Positions 35,991 through 48,242 of a stretch of 64,000 nt of DNA are shown one piece after another. Location of the stretch: contig JAVHNS010000019.1 of the NCBI GenBank assembly GCA_036872755.1, positions 124,001 through 188,000 of the forward strand, written 5' to 3'. Origin of the DNA: Orbilia blumenaviensis (taxonomy: Eukaryota > Ascomycota > Orbiliomycetes > Orbiliales > Orbiliaceae). Position numbers and translations under genes: made by a program. The notes beneath the pieces were generated by a model. That model saw only the letters and a program-made list of their open reading frames with translations, did not search any database and was not told where the DNA came from. Within the stretch, counting starts at the first letter, position 1, and each line of letters starts with the position of its first letter.

Positions 35991-37831
35991 TCTGCATGGG
36001 ATACTTACCTTATGGCTGTACTAGCTACTAACCTACTACTTGAGTATTTACTTAGTATGGTTACGTGCTGGTTATGCTATGTTATATTATCCCTGCGTGA
36101 AAAGAAGGAACCCTCCTCCGGCTGGACTATCGCGATATGGAAATATCGCTGCCAGCTTGCCCCTCCCTCACTGCGCGCTTCTTATCGAGCCTTTCTGGCC
36201 CCCTTTAGACGAAAGGACAGCATCTTCACGTCTGGAATTCCCTGAAACAGAAACCCACCAAAGAACAATCCGCCCTTCCGGGTCCCAGTAGTCGCATCAA
36301 CCCTCCAGAACGGAGGGCCGTCGAGGCGCCTGGTTCTTATTATACCATACAGTGCATCTGTACTTGACTTCATCTCAGTTTAGCTGGGTCGTGAAGTCGG
36401 GCTGGCTGGCTGGCTGGCTGGGCCGGACGGGCTAGTCAGAAAGAATAGAGAGAAATAAACCCCCCCCCCAATTGCAAGTGCACGACGGCTAAGCAGCTTT
36501 GGCATCGAATCTCCCTCTCCTCTCCCTTATTCGATTCCTCTCCTCCCCTCTCCGTCGTCCCCTTCTTCCTCCTCTTCCTCTCTCTCTCTCTCTCTCTCTC
36601 TCTTCCTATCTCTTCTCCACTGGACAGGATTGTTATATTTTATATCCACCATATCCCCCCCTCTTCTTTTTCCTTGATCCCTCCAGGTTCTCTCCCATAA
36701 TTGCCTTTCCTCCTTTGTTTGTGGGTTCTGTGTTACCCGAAAACTCAAGGAAAGCAGGAAGGGAGAAAGAAAAGGAAGGAAGGAAGGAAAGGAAGAAAGG
36801 AAAGGAAAGGAAAGGAAAGGAAGAAGATACCTCGACATCATCTCTTCCTAATCGATCTCTCTCTGTTTTCCCAGCTGGGTATTAAGAAGGTACTTAGGTA
36901 CTATCTAGAGGTACTTATTTAAGTACCTCTCAAACCCAAGTCCCCTGCGAGTACCCTACAAACAGAAGAGGGGAGATAGAAAAAGAGGTGTTGGCTGGTT
37001 GATTGCATCTGGTCCATCCCGACTCCAAACGCTGAGGGGAATCCACCCTGTTGTACTCTGCCCACCTATCCACACCCACATCCACCTATCTACATCCACA
37101 CCCATCTCGTCTCGTCTCCTTATCGTTGCAATTGCCGTTACTATTGTCACCTTCATCGACATCGACACCGCCACTGGCATCTCCGACTCCTTAAAACCTC
37201 GCCGGCAATCATCATAAAATCACTCGCCGAATTTCAAAACAGATCCAACAGACAGTCCCTCCTGTCGCATCCCCGTCCTACTCGCTGACAGGTACTCAAT
37301 TCAATGTCCGGGATAAACTCCTAAACTCACCGTCTTCTCAGACCACCCCCTTATGTTATTCTTCTCCCCTCCTTTTCTATTGATCCTAAGTCCCCACGGA
37401 TGGGAGCTTCCTTCCCATTTCCTTCAATCATTCCTGGTCCTTTCTTGTCTTGCCAAGTGCATCTTGCATGCATGCATGGTGCTTTCGGCGAACTAGATAG
37501 CCAGCCAGCTGCCTTCAAGCTGCCGTGAGGGAAAAACGCGATTTCGTGCCCAGACGAATATCGCCAGTTACCAAACCACCCACCCGCGCTCGGTAAACTC
37601 CTGACCTGTGATGTTTGCGTTGTTTCCATTTGGTGTCGCCGTGTTCATTTTCGTCTGCCCTTCCCGTCATTTCTTCTCCTTCGAGTTCGTCGGACTCATC
37701 TTCTCGAGTCCTCGTTTAGCGTCTTGATATATCTTACGTTGCTTGTTCTCCTCCCCGGATCGGGTCGCTAATCAGTCTCCTTGCTTTTGTAGTTCGCCTC
37801 CTCGAGGCTAAAACCTGCCAAAGCCCGGTTG

Positions 37832-40800
37832 ATGACAATCGAGCTTAACCAAGCTCTCCTAATGAAGGCCCACGGAGCTATTCCAGCGGCTAGCCCCCGC
37901 GTCTCAACATCTTCGACTTTGGTCAACCCACACGCTTCAATGTCTACCATATCGTCGATATCTACAACTTCCACGATCGCCGCTCCCGGACAGGCAGGTT
38001 CGCCCGTGGTTACCTCGCCAGTAGCCACGTTTGGTCCGTCGATCCCGACCGTCAACGACTCAGTTATCAATAAGCAAGCAGATGCTTCTCAATCATTATA
38101 CCAGATATGCAGACAGCTCAAGAAACGACTGGAGCTTATTCCGGGGATGGAGAGGTATCTGGAACAATTTGCTACGGATCCAGAGCACCCCGATCTGCCG
38201 GCAGACCCCGTATACCAGCTTTGGCATACTTTCAGGACCGGCGCCCCCCTAATCCTCCTTTACAATACACTTCGGCCCGATAATTTGGTAGCTGGGGTTG
38301 ACGAGGTGCCTGATTCCCTCAACAAGAAGAAGGCGCTTGTTTTCCGCTTTTTAAAGAACATTAATGAAGAACTGAGTCTCATTGGTGAGAATACTTTTAT
38401 TATCACGAATGTTTACGGCGATGATACAAACGGATTCGTCAAGGTTGGTTTCCGAAATCTATCCAAAAAAAAAGAAAAAAAAAAAGAAAAAAGAAAAACT
38501 CTCCTTGCATTACCTAGATGCTAAATTCTCCCGACGTACAGGTTACAAAAGTAGTATCGCAAGTTCTAGATGAGTTGGAAAGGAGAAATATACTCGCAAT
38601 AAGCAATAAACTCGCTGACGAGGGGGCTGGACGAGCCGGCCTGGATAAACGCGGCAAGTCGGTTGCTGAGTTTCTGGATACCGAACGTAAATACGTACAG
38701 GATCTGGAGCAGTTACAGGAGTTCAAACAAAGGTTACAAGCAGAGGAAATTGTATCCAATGACACAATTCACTCATTGTTCCTTAACCTTGATCACCTCC
38801 TGGACTTCCAAAGACGGTTCCTTGTTAGAATGGAGATGATGTATGATATGCCAGCTGATAAACAAAAGTGGGGATCCCTCTTTCAGCATTATGTAAGCTC
38901 CCCCACGCACTGGCATCTATATACCAACGGATTTGTGCTTGCGTGTATCAAGGCTGACCCGCGATCTATAGGAAGCGAAATTCTGCGTTTATGAAGACTT
39001 TTGCGCCAACTTTAAACACGCTCAGGATCTTGCTGTTTTAGAGGCTCCAAGGCTAAATAAGTTAGACCATCCGCTCAACAGGGCCGGCGTTGGTGGCTTT
39101 TTAATTAAACCGCCTCAGAGAATTTGTCGATATACACTGTTGTTGGAGAGTATCCTGAAAGCATCGGCACCAGATGATCCGAGGAGGGAGGACCTTGAAG
39201 AGGGTCTCAAGACCGTGGTAAAAATCAATACCAAAGTGAACGAGGCTATCGGGAAACTCGAGAATGCGGAGATTGTAGAAGAGTTGAAAGAACGAGTTGA
39301 GGATTGGAAGGGGCATCAAATAGACCACTTCGGCGATCTCCTCCTATATGGCCAATTTACCGTAATTAAAGGGGACGCAAAGGGCGATATTGAGCGGGAG
39401 GTATGTTTACGTTTTTTCTCTTGATGGTGTCCTGCGGACGGATTATCTAACTTGCACATTCTATGCTTAGTATCAAATCTATCTCTTTGAAAGGATATTA
39501 CTCTGCTGCAAAGAGGTCGGTGCCAATAAAAAGTCGAAAGCAGTCGCAGCCGGTAACAAAAAGGGTCCGAAAACCCGACTTCAACTCAAGGGCAGAATCT
39601 TCATGCAGAACGTGACGGACATCATCAGCCTGGCAAAGAATGGTGATTACCAAAACTCCACCGTGGCTCTATAATACGTTCTTTTCTAATGCAATTATAG
39701 GATCCTACACCCTACAGATATTCTGGAAAGGTGACCCGGGTGTCGAGGATTTTGTTATTCGCCAGCGCAACGAGGAACTACTAAAACAGTGGAACAACCT
39801 TCTCCACCGGCAGGTTGCTCTTTGGAAACGAGACGATGCCCCGGCTAAGGCTGATCGGCCGACTCGATTCCCCACCTCGAACACCGAGTTTATCTGGACC
39901 GCCGGCGCCGAGGTGCCCCGGCCGGCAGATGACGGTGCCTCGTCTGATGATGATGATGCAGAAGAAAGAGAGCAAGGAGAGCCCGAAGCGGTACAGGCTG
40001 CACGGAACGAAACATCGGCGAAATATCCGCCCGGGGGCAGCCAGGCTGCATTCCCACCGCCAAAACAGCCCAAGTATCCGATATCATCTTCCAACCAATA
40101 TATGCAATCACAAACTGCTACGCCTTTATCCGCAGCAACACCTACAAATGGTATGTCATACTTTTCACCTTCGGAATCGCCCATGCCTACACCCCAGAGC
40201 AGGCAAACATCTGGGCAGTACCCATTTCCAAAGCAAGGTGGCCATGAAAATGGAACTGCAATGGCTAGATCCACTTCTAGAGAAGGTAGTGGCCAGCGTA
40301 TCCAGCGGCCCTCGCTTCCAGGTATCGCACAGCCTCAATCTACCACCCAGCAAAACAGAATGCGGTCCGCAAGCAGTCCTAACATTCACCCGTTGCCAGC
40401 CTCTTCTCCCCTCGGGCGTGCAAATGCTTTGGGCACTCCTCCGCTTCCCAACACGGCAGGTTATCCTGCTCCTTCAAGGATGATATCGCAAAGCCCCTCT
40501 CTATACTCCCATGTTCAGCACCTGAATACACTGCCTGAAAACCCACGCTCTAGCGGAATGGCACATATAAGCACAATGCATCAGGATTATATCCCAAGGA
40601 ATGGTACGCCGCCAATGGAAGCCCTGAGGGTAGGCGACACTACGTCTCTACCAACAATGCGGCAGATGCCCGTACCGTCACTCAAAGTCAAGGTTAGCTA
40701 TATCACGGATATGTTCGTGATTATAGTTCCACAGAACATTGGATACACCCAATTGATGGATCGAATCGAGCGGAAAGTAAGGCTCTGTGGAGGCGCGACA

Positions 40801-40974
40801 TACTCTAGCAACAATCCGTTGAGGGTTCGATATCAGGATGAAGACGGCGACTATATCACCGTCAACTCGGACGAAGATGTTCAGATGGCTATTGAGAGCC
40901 GGTTCCACGGAGGGGAGGAGTCAATGAACGCAGTGACTCTTTTCGTGGCAGAGGATGATGTTAGGAGGCGTTGA
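37832..40974 (+). CDS. CDC24: Cdc42 guanine-nucleotide exchange factor
   Basis: Five exons, 37832-38443, 38542-38892, 38972-39400, 39471-39642 and 39701-40974, encode 945 residues. Order: Ser/Thr-rich N-terminus; CH-like domain (about 88-205, LYQICRQLKKRLELIPGMER); RhoGEF DH domain (about 235-410, FLDTERKYVQDLEQLQ, GGFLIKPPQRICRYTLLLE); PH domain (about 415-565); a long disordered Pro/Ser-rich linker; and a C-terminal PB1 domain (about 850-945) with the acidic YQDEDGDYITVNSDEDVQMA. It activates Cdc42 to set polarity and hyphal growth; PB1 binds the Bem1 scaffold. The frame is open upstream of the ATG to a TTTTTGTAG acceptor-like site at 37792, so an extra 5' coding exon is possible. Confidence 0.95.
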
Positions 40975-42213
40975 ATCGCACGCATTCTGGCTCAACGCGA
41001 TCCTGTTGCGGCGATGCGTGGTTAGATCCCTTACTTCGGCGTCATGCCCTACTTGTTGATGCGGTTTTCGTCCCCGGGTTTTAGAAGCTGTGCATATTTG
41101 CCTGGGCTTGTTTATACCTCGTCGTCATAGTTGTGGTTCTCAACTATACCACCGGCGTTTGCTTCTTATCCCGCCCTTTTGGCCGTGGATTCTCTTACTG
41201 TGTAATGATGCGCTGAAGATTAGTATGGAACACGTTTGGCGTCTATTTCATGATATTTCTTTGGTTATCTTCTTTTCTTTCTTTCTTTCTTTTCTTTTTC
41301 ATTTTCTCATTTTCTTATTTTCATTTTGTAAACTTTCTATTTCTTACTCATCTCATTACGATATGTTTCCATAGTTTTTGGGTTTCTGGTTAGCGGCCGA
41401 AGAGACAGGAGATTCGAAGGACTTAGGCCTGATGGGTGGATAGGATGTATAGTTACTACTCGGGTATTTGCAGGAGAGAGGGTTTTTTTTTTTTTTTTTT
41501 TTTTTTATAGCTACGCCTATTTCATTGCCTACTACTGCTCATATTCTACACTTTGACTCTATCGTTTGACCGAGTATATACGGACTGTCCCTGTGATGCA
41601 TCCATATCTACTTCTTACATGGGTACCTGAAGTACAATTGCGGTCTTCCTCGGGATATTTCGTAAAATTTACCCCCCAACTTGAAGAAGCATTCTCCAGT
41701 ACACTAGTACATGTACGTGTAGCTGCTGCTTCATGCCTTTAAGTTTGCTTAAAGTAGAATATTCGAAGCATGCATCTACGATACAATTATAATGTATGTA
41801 TATAACCCAGCTTGTAGATCGAGATCTAATTTGCGTTGGCGGACTGGCCCAGCTTAGAACGCCAAGGCGAGTCCGGCAACACGTGTCTGCACCCATCCCT
41901 TTCTTTCCCATCTCCCAACCACCGTCGTCATCGTTTTCCATCTCATCACAACATCAATAACAACAACAAAAAAAGACGCTGTCTACGAAATTAATTACCG
42001 CTACGATCCGAAAACATCCGCAGACACTTGTCGGTGCCAAGTAGTCTACTCCCTCGACTCTACCCCCATCCGGGGTACCGTCTACGATCCCTTGGTACAC
42101 GAAAGTCACTACGGTCTTCACAGTAGCGGAGAAACCTCCGGGTTACGAGGAACAAAACGGATAGGGAATCCATTCCGCTTACCCCCCTTGCGAACCGCGG
42201 GAGTTCTATCAAG
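40975..42213. other. Spacer CDC24-VPH1
   Basis: 1.24 kb between two plus-strand genes. It contains a T/C-rich 3' UTR-like part (41270-41340), a 20-base T tract (41487-41506) and the VPH1 leader. I see no gene. Confidence 0.55.
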
Positions 42214-45062
42214 ATGGGGGTCCAGGATACGCTCTTTCGCTCCAGTGACATGTCACTGGTGCAGCTCTATGTCGCTACAGAGATCGGGCGAGAAGTTGTG
42301 TCTGCTCTCGGTGAACTCGGAAGCATCCAATTCCGCGACGTTAGTTGACCCGGATTATTCTCTCCCGAGGTGGACAAAACGATAAATGCGACATTGCTTA
42401 CTCCGATTTTCGTGTAGCTAAATTCTGATACAAATGCCTTCCAACGGACGTTTACCAAGGAAATTCGGCGGCTCGACAATGTTGAACGACAACTACGTAT
42501 GTGCTGACGACTCTTAGGCTCCGCTAATATGTGTAGTTGGGCTAAATCTAGCTTTTGCGGCATCAAAATATAGGTTACTTTGCTACACAGATGGAAAAGG
42601 CTGGCGTCCTTGTGAAACCAATCCCTCGAAATGAGAACGTTACAGCGGCCCCTTCCGCTCACGAAATAGACGACCTTGCCGACCGATGTGATCAACTTGA
42701 AAAACGGGTTTCGGAGTTGAATGAAAGTCATGAGACCTTGCAAAAACGTTGGGTGGAGCTGATTGAATGGCGGGCAGTTCTAAGGGAGGCGGGATCCGTG
42801 TTCGAGCATGCCTATGGCCAAGTCGAGGAAATACGACAAACCGGCGAAGATGACGACACCGCGCCATTGCTCGACAACGACATGGAGCAGAATGTTCACC
42901 AAGGGGGTGAACAGCATTCTTTCTCCGTCATGAACATCGGCTTCATTGCAGGTGTTATATCAAGAGACCGAATCAATGCCTTTGAACGTATCCTCTGGAG
43001 AACTCTCAGGGGTAACCTATATATGAATCAATCTGAAATGGCAGACAAACTTGCGGACCCTCAAAGCGGCGAGCAAGTCGACAAGAATGTCTTCGTCATA
43101 TTTGCACATGGAAAGGAAATTGTTGCGAAGATTAGGAAAATCTCAGAGAGCTTGGGGGCTGATCTCTATCAAGTAGACGAGGACACCAACAACCGTCGTG
43201 ATCAAATCCTCGAAGTCAATCAAAGGATCGAGGATCTGAACTCTGTCCTTCAAAACACCAAGTCCACCTTGCTGGCAGAGCTTAGGATGATTGCAGCCCA
43301 GCTAGCTAGCTGGATGGTCGTGGTAAAGAAAGAAAAGGCAGTATACGAAGCATTGAATAAATTCAACTACGACCAAGCCCGGAAAGTCCTAGTTGCAGAG
43401 GGATGGTGCCCGAAAAGCGGGCTGCCCTTGGTTCAGCATACTCTCCGGGAAGTTAATGCACGCGCTGGCCTGCAAATGCCCTCCATAATCAACGAACTGC
43501 AAACGAATAAAACGCCGCCGACGCATTTCAAAACAAATAAATTCACTGTAGCGTTCCAGGGCATCATCAACGCCTACGGTACAGCGAAGTATCAGGAAGT
43601 TAATCCTGGTTTGCAAACTCTAGTGACTTTCCCTTTCCTATTCGCCGTTATGTTTGGCGATCTCGGGCACGGTTTCTTCCTTGTCCTGGCAGCCAGTCTT
43701 ATGATCTTAAACGAGAGGCATTTGAATGGCCGAAAAATCCAGGAAATTTTTGACATGGCATACTACGGTCGATACCTCATGTTGATGATGGGTATATTCT
43801 CGCTTTTCACTGGTTTGATTTATAACGACTTATTTTCAAAGCCCCTCTTTATATTCCCGTCTATGTGGGAATACACGGTACCGGAAGACTGGAAACTGGG
43901 TATGAAGGTCACAGCCCATAGGGTGGAGGGTTATACCTATCCGTTTGGCGTTGACTGGAAATGGCACAGCGCTGAGAATAATCTTCTCTTCACCAATTCC
44001 TACAAAATGAAGCTGAGTATTATTCTTGGTTGGGCGCACATGACCTATTCCCTCTGCAATGTTTACATCAATGCCAAATTTTTCCGGAAGCCAATCGACA
44101 TATGGGGTAACTTCCTACCTAGTATGCTCTTTATGCAATCTATATTCGGATACCTCGTCATTACCATCATTTACAAATGGACTATCAACTGGCAAGCACG
44201 TGGAGCCCAGCCACCCAGTATTCTAAACATGTTGATAAATATGTTCCTTAGCCCAGGAAATATTACGGATAGGCTTTATGCAGGGCAAGAGGTTGTACAG
44301 ACAATTCTCATCATGATTGCTGCGGTTTGCGTTCCTTGGCTCCTTCTCTCAAAGCCTTTGTACCTGAAATGGGAACACAAACAGCATCGGGCTTTGGGCT
44401 ACAGAGGGCTTGGGGAACACAGCCGGGTTAGTGCTCTTGACGATGAAGGCCGAGATAGCGCCGATGGAAATGGTCATACTTTAGGAAGAGAGAGTGCAGA
44501 CTTTGAGGGTAACGCGGTAGCTCTTGTAGCCGAGGATATCGATGGGGAAGAGGAAGAGGAATTTGACTTTGGAGAAGAAATGATCCATCAAATTATCCAC
44601 ACCATCGGTATGGCCCCAGCTCTTTGCTTCATGCTAATATATATAGTTTTGCTAACTTTGAGATGGGATAGAATTTTGCTTGAACTGCATATCACACACT
44701 GCTAGTTATCTACGACTCTGGGCTTTGTCTCTGGCCCACGCACAGCTCAGTCAAGTCATGTGGAACATGACTCTTGCAAATGGATTTTCCAAGTCGGGTC
44801 CTGTGGGGGTTATAATGGTTGTAGTAACGTTTTATATGTGGTTCAACCTGACGATTGGCGTGCTTGTCATTATGGAGGGCACTGGTGCCATGCTTCACAG
44901 TTTGCGTTTGGCATGGGTCGAAAGTATGAGCAAGTACTTCGTGGGTGAAGGTGTAAGTTTCAAGTCCTATATCCCTTTTAACTGCACCCAAAATACTGAC
45001 TGTGTTATGACCAGATACCATTTGAGCCGTTTAGTTTTGAGCTTCTCTTGGAGGAAGAATAG
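42214..45062 (+). CDS. VPH1: V-type proton ATPase subunit a (Vo sector)
   Basis: Five exons, 42214-42339, 42418-42496, 42574-44607, 44672-44952 and 45015-45062, encode 855 residues (yeast Vph1 840). The N-terminal half is the cytosolic arm ([27 protein letters not shown]). From about residue 400 come the membrane spans, including [20 protein letters not shown]. The essential Arg of proton translocation lies in [19 protein letters not shown], created by the splice at 44607/44672. The protein ends [13 protein letters not shown]. It forms the proton path of the vacuolar ATPase with the c-ring. Reading through the 64-base intron at 44608 gives a false stop before the essential Arg. Confidence 0.97.
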
Positions 45063-45242
45063 TGATCGAAAAGATTTGTTTGTACGATTAGAAATACCAT
45101 ACAACTAGCGCGGTAGCGATGACTATTTCAAGCTTCACCTGTCTTTCAAACGAACAAACGATCCTACCCATCGTGCTAGACATGTTTAGCTGCCGTCACT
45201 ATAATTACACACACCCTTGACTTCTTTCACTTTTGGTCTCTT

Positions 45243-45340
45243 GTATGTATGTATGTATGTATGTATGTATGTATGTATGTATGTATGTATGTATGTATGT
45301 ATGTATGTATGTATGTATGTATGTATGTATGTATGTATGT
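45243..45340. repeat. Long (GTAT)n microsatellite
   Basis: About 24 perfect GTAT units. It creates matching false frames on both strands. Confidence 0.97.
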
Positions 45341-47204
45341 GCATTCTGCATTTTCCTCGAAGGAAAGAGGCCTGGAATCCGAGACTATCGAGGCTAAGGG
45401 AAGTCATTAAATTTTGGGGGAGCGCCTCGCTGTCTGAACTGTGTCATCAACGTCATTCTTGACGACGGCATATTATCGGGTGAGGAGGGGACTAGGAGCA
45501 CCGCTGCTCATCTGAAGCCTCCACATGGGCATCCAGCATCTACTCCGGATCCTCCTGCGGGCTGGCCGTACCTTGCATAGGACGGTACATGTCCCTTAAT
45601 AAGCTCATCTCATCTCATCGTACCTAGCCGACCCAAATCGATGCAGTGTTTGCAACTTAGCATTTTGTTTTGGACTATGCTACTTTTTACTTTTTTATTT
45701 CATTGCATTACTATTATTTTTATTTTTATGCCGCCTTGCGAGGGGGGAAATTTAAGTAATGATTCGGTGGGACAGAGCCGACCGTAGCACGTGAGAACAG
45801 CAGAAGATGGAGTCGTTCGCGTGATGGCCATGTTGGAAGAGGTTGTGGTACCTGTGACTATGGCAGTACCACCCAAGAACTCCATTCTAAGTCTGGGCAA
45901 AAGCTTCCCCATGATGGTATCACAGTCCTGAGCAGGAAAGCGTGTATGTACTTAGCGCTCTACAGGAATCAGGCAAAGAACCCACCGGACACCCTTGGAG
46001 GATCTTAGTCTTCGATCTAGTCCGAGAAAACGTCAAACACTGGACGATATATATAATGAGGGCCAGCCCGGCCGCAGCGGGGAATCGGAGACGTCTTTGG
46101 AAAAAGGGAATTCTCTCTTTCCCTCCCCTTCGAACCTCTTTCTTTTTTCCCCTGTCTTTTGATTCTTGTGTTTTCTTTCTTCCCTAGGCCTCTTGTGAAA
46201 CATACATCTACGATTATCGTGTTTCCCTAGTGCTAATACTTAGTATCGCCAACAACCGAATAACTTTTTTCTTTTCAAAATTTTTTTATCTCCAGCGCCG
46301 GTAACTGTATCGTATCACATATGCAGGCGCACTCGTATCGACCAGTTACTAAACAAAGCTGTGCATGCAACGTCAACTATTTCGGAAAGAGGGTCCAGAA
46401 CAGCTAGCGTCGACCAGCATCAGGGAGAAAAGCCTCGCGATCCAAGGTCGGGTTGCGATTATATCCCTTAACTCCAGTCAGCCGGATTCGACCAGGGAGA
46501 CGACAAAACTCCTGTTTTTCCCGCATACTTGGTAGCAGAATCTAGTTAAGTACTTCCTGCTAGCCCTGCTACCGACATATATAGATATATATATCTAGCT
46601 TTGGGAACCGACGCCGGTAGTGTAAAAGAGCGAAGCAGAACAGGAGGGAGAAATAATATAAGCAGCATACCGATTCACACTCGTGTATAAGTTTGTTTCC
46701 AAGAAACCTAGAGAACGTCGAACAACAGCTAGGAGAAGGAGTATAGTAATATAATAGCTGCAACTGGACATTATAAATTCTAAGGGCTCGAGTCGGTACA
46801 GAGCTGCAGAGCCAGGGCCTGGAATTGAAACTAGAATTGGGACTGGAACTGCCACGCACGAAGGCGAAGGCGAAAACGATCCGAAACAAAGGAGAAAGGA
46901 CTTAAGCTTCGCCTGCCGCGCTGATTGATCGAGCAAGTACTTAACTCACCTCAAGTACTAGTACCCTATGTAAGTAAATTAGATTACCCCATTCAAGTCA
47001 GCCGATCGAGTTCTTGCGATGTGGTAGGGCTGGGTAGTAGCATCATCAGCACTACCATCAGCACTACCATCAGCACTTAGCATCACCCATCAGGATCAGT
47101 GAGTGCTGCACGGTACCGGGCATTCGTGGTCATGATCACATGTACATGGGCTATGGCTATACAATGACCACGGCTACAGCTACAGCTATAGACCTACCTG
47201 TGTA

Positions 47205-47220
47205 TTCTTCTTCTTCTTCT

Positions 47221-47255
<35 letters not shown>

Positions 47256-47258
47256 TTC
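47205..47258. repeat. (TTC)n microsatellite
   Basis: About 18 TTC units with one TCC interruption. The poly-Ser frame through it is a by-product. Confidence 0.9.
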
Positions 47259-48242
47259 TTTTAATATGTGTGCTCTCTGTCCATTCACTTCCATTCTTCC
47301 TTCCTCTCCATATCATTCATAACATGAATATTTAAAATGCCCAATTCATTGCTGGCGCCCGTCAAATTACTCAAGTTCCCGAGAACCTACCCAATCAAGG
47401 CCCTCAATTGATTACCGGGAATTTTTGCAATTGCAGTTGGCAGCTCTTATAAATTTAAAACCTGCAGCTTTCTTTTCCTTGCTTGCTTGCTTCCTTGCTT
47501 GCTTGTCTGCTTGCTTGTGGGCTAACGAACAAGAACCGTCGGCCGATAGAAATTAAACAACAACAACAACAACAACGAGGCCAACGCCAACGCCACCGCT
47601 AAGCAACAGGGAGCCATCACCAACCCAACCAGCCCTCAACTCAACTCAACTCAACCCAACTCAACCGGCACCGCTCCGCTGCGACCTTTTTCTTTTCCCT
47701 CCTCCTCCTCACCCCTCCATCTCCTCCTCCTCCCCTCCATCTACCTTCTCTGCTCTTCTATACCTCTCTACCATCACAGGTCTCCCAACCTCTACCCCAG
47801 CTGCCGATAGAAGTTTTCGCTGGCTCAGTGCGGCCAAGCCTTCAAAATTTCGTCAATTCAGATTCAGCCGTCTTCCTCCTCTCCATCTTCCCCCCCGGTA
47901 GCTGTCAGGCCGTCTACATCGCCCTCCCCTGCTGACAGGGAACGGCCTAAATACCCACACTACCGATCTTGTATTATACACTTCGCCAGACCTCCATATC
48001 ACCATCCACACTCACCCAACACCCTCTCACCTGCTTCTTCAACTTTGTCGGTCTCTACCTGGGCTTCTGCCGACACCATCACACAATCCCACCCGACCTC
48101 GCCATCTCACCAATCGGAACCCCCTAAACTTCGCTCCAGAGCGAAGGGACTGATATCTCGGGTTTTGTCTGCGAAAAAGAAGCAAAATCGCCGTCAGTCG
48201 GCAAGGAACGGAAGGTCTGTGGGCTTTGTTTCAGAAGAAAAG

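Larger units (their letters stand above)
32907..37831. promoter_or_regulatory. 4.9-kb divergent intergenic region upstream of CDC24
   Basis: This long region lies between the divergent starts of the RING protein and CDC24 genes. It is full of simple sequence: GAGCAT x5 (34125-34154), AG/GACA repeats (34693-34735), CAC repeats (35128-35145), TTA and T tracts (35425-35500), TA repeats (35853-35872), a 12-base minisatellite (35918-35990), CT repeats (36580-36602) and GGAAA repeats (36775-36825). From about 36500 it becomes the pyrimidine-rich type common in fungal 5' leaders. No frame has protein-like character. A long 5' UTR, upstream introns or a non-coding RNA are possible. Confidence 0.45.
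45063..48242. other. 3.2-kb spacer with microsatellites upstream of F-box gene
   Basis: Contains the 98-base GTAT array (45243-45340), a CATCAGCACTAC x3 repeat (about 47042-47078), a TTC array (about 47205-47258), CTTG/CTTC repeats (47480-47512), AAC repeats (47559-47575) and AACTC repeats (47637-47665). From 47811 to 48242 the frame of the F-box gene is open without an ATG. The short frames at 46569-46936 are not protein-like. Confidence 0.45.

Noticed and set aside
39705..40483. Antisense and +2 frames of 189 and 222 codons in CDC24
   Set aside because: Shadows of the disordered CDC24 linker, whose codon bias leaves other frames open.
44650..44707. Apparent C-terminal end of the V-ATPase subunit at HITHC
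   Set aside because: Created by reading through the 44608-44671 intron; the spliced frame continues with the essential Arg segment.
45186..45462. His/Thr and Tyr/Val repeat frames on both strands
   Set aside because: Pure translation of the GTAT microsatellite.
47140..47322. Poly-Ser frame
   Set aside because: Pure translation of a TTC microsatellite.
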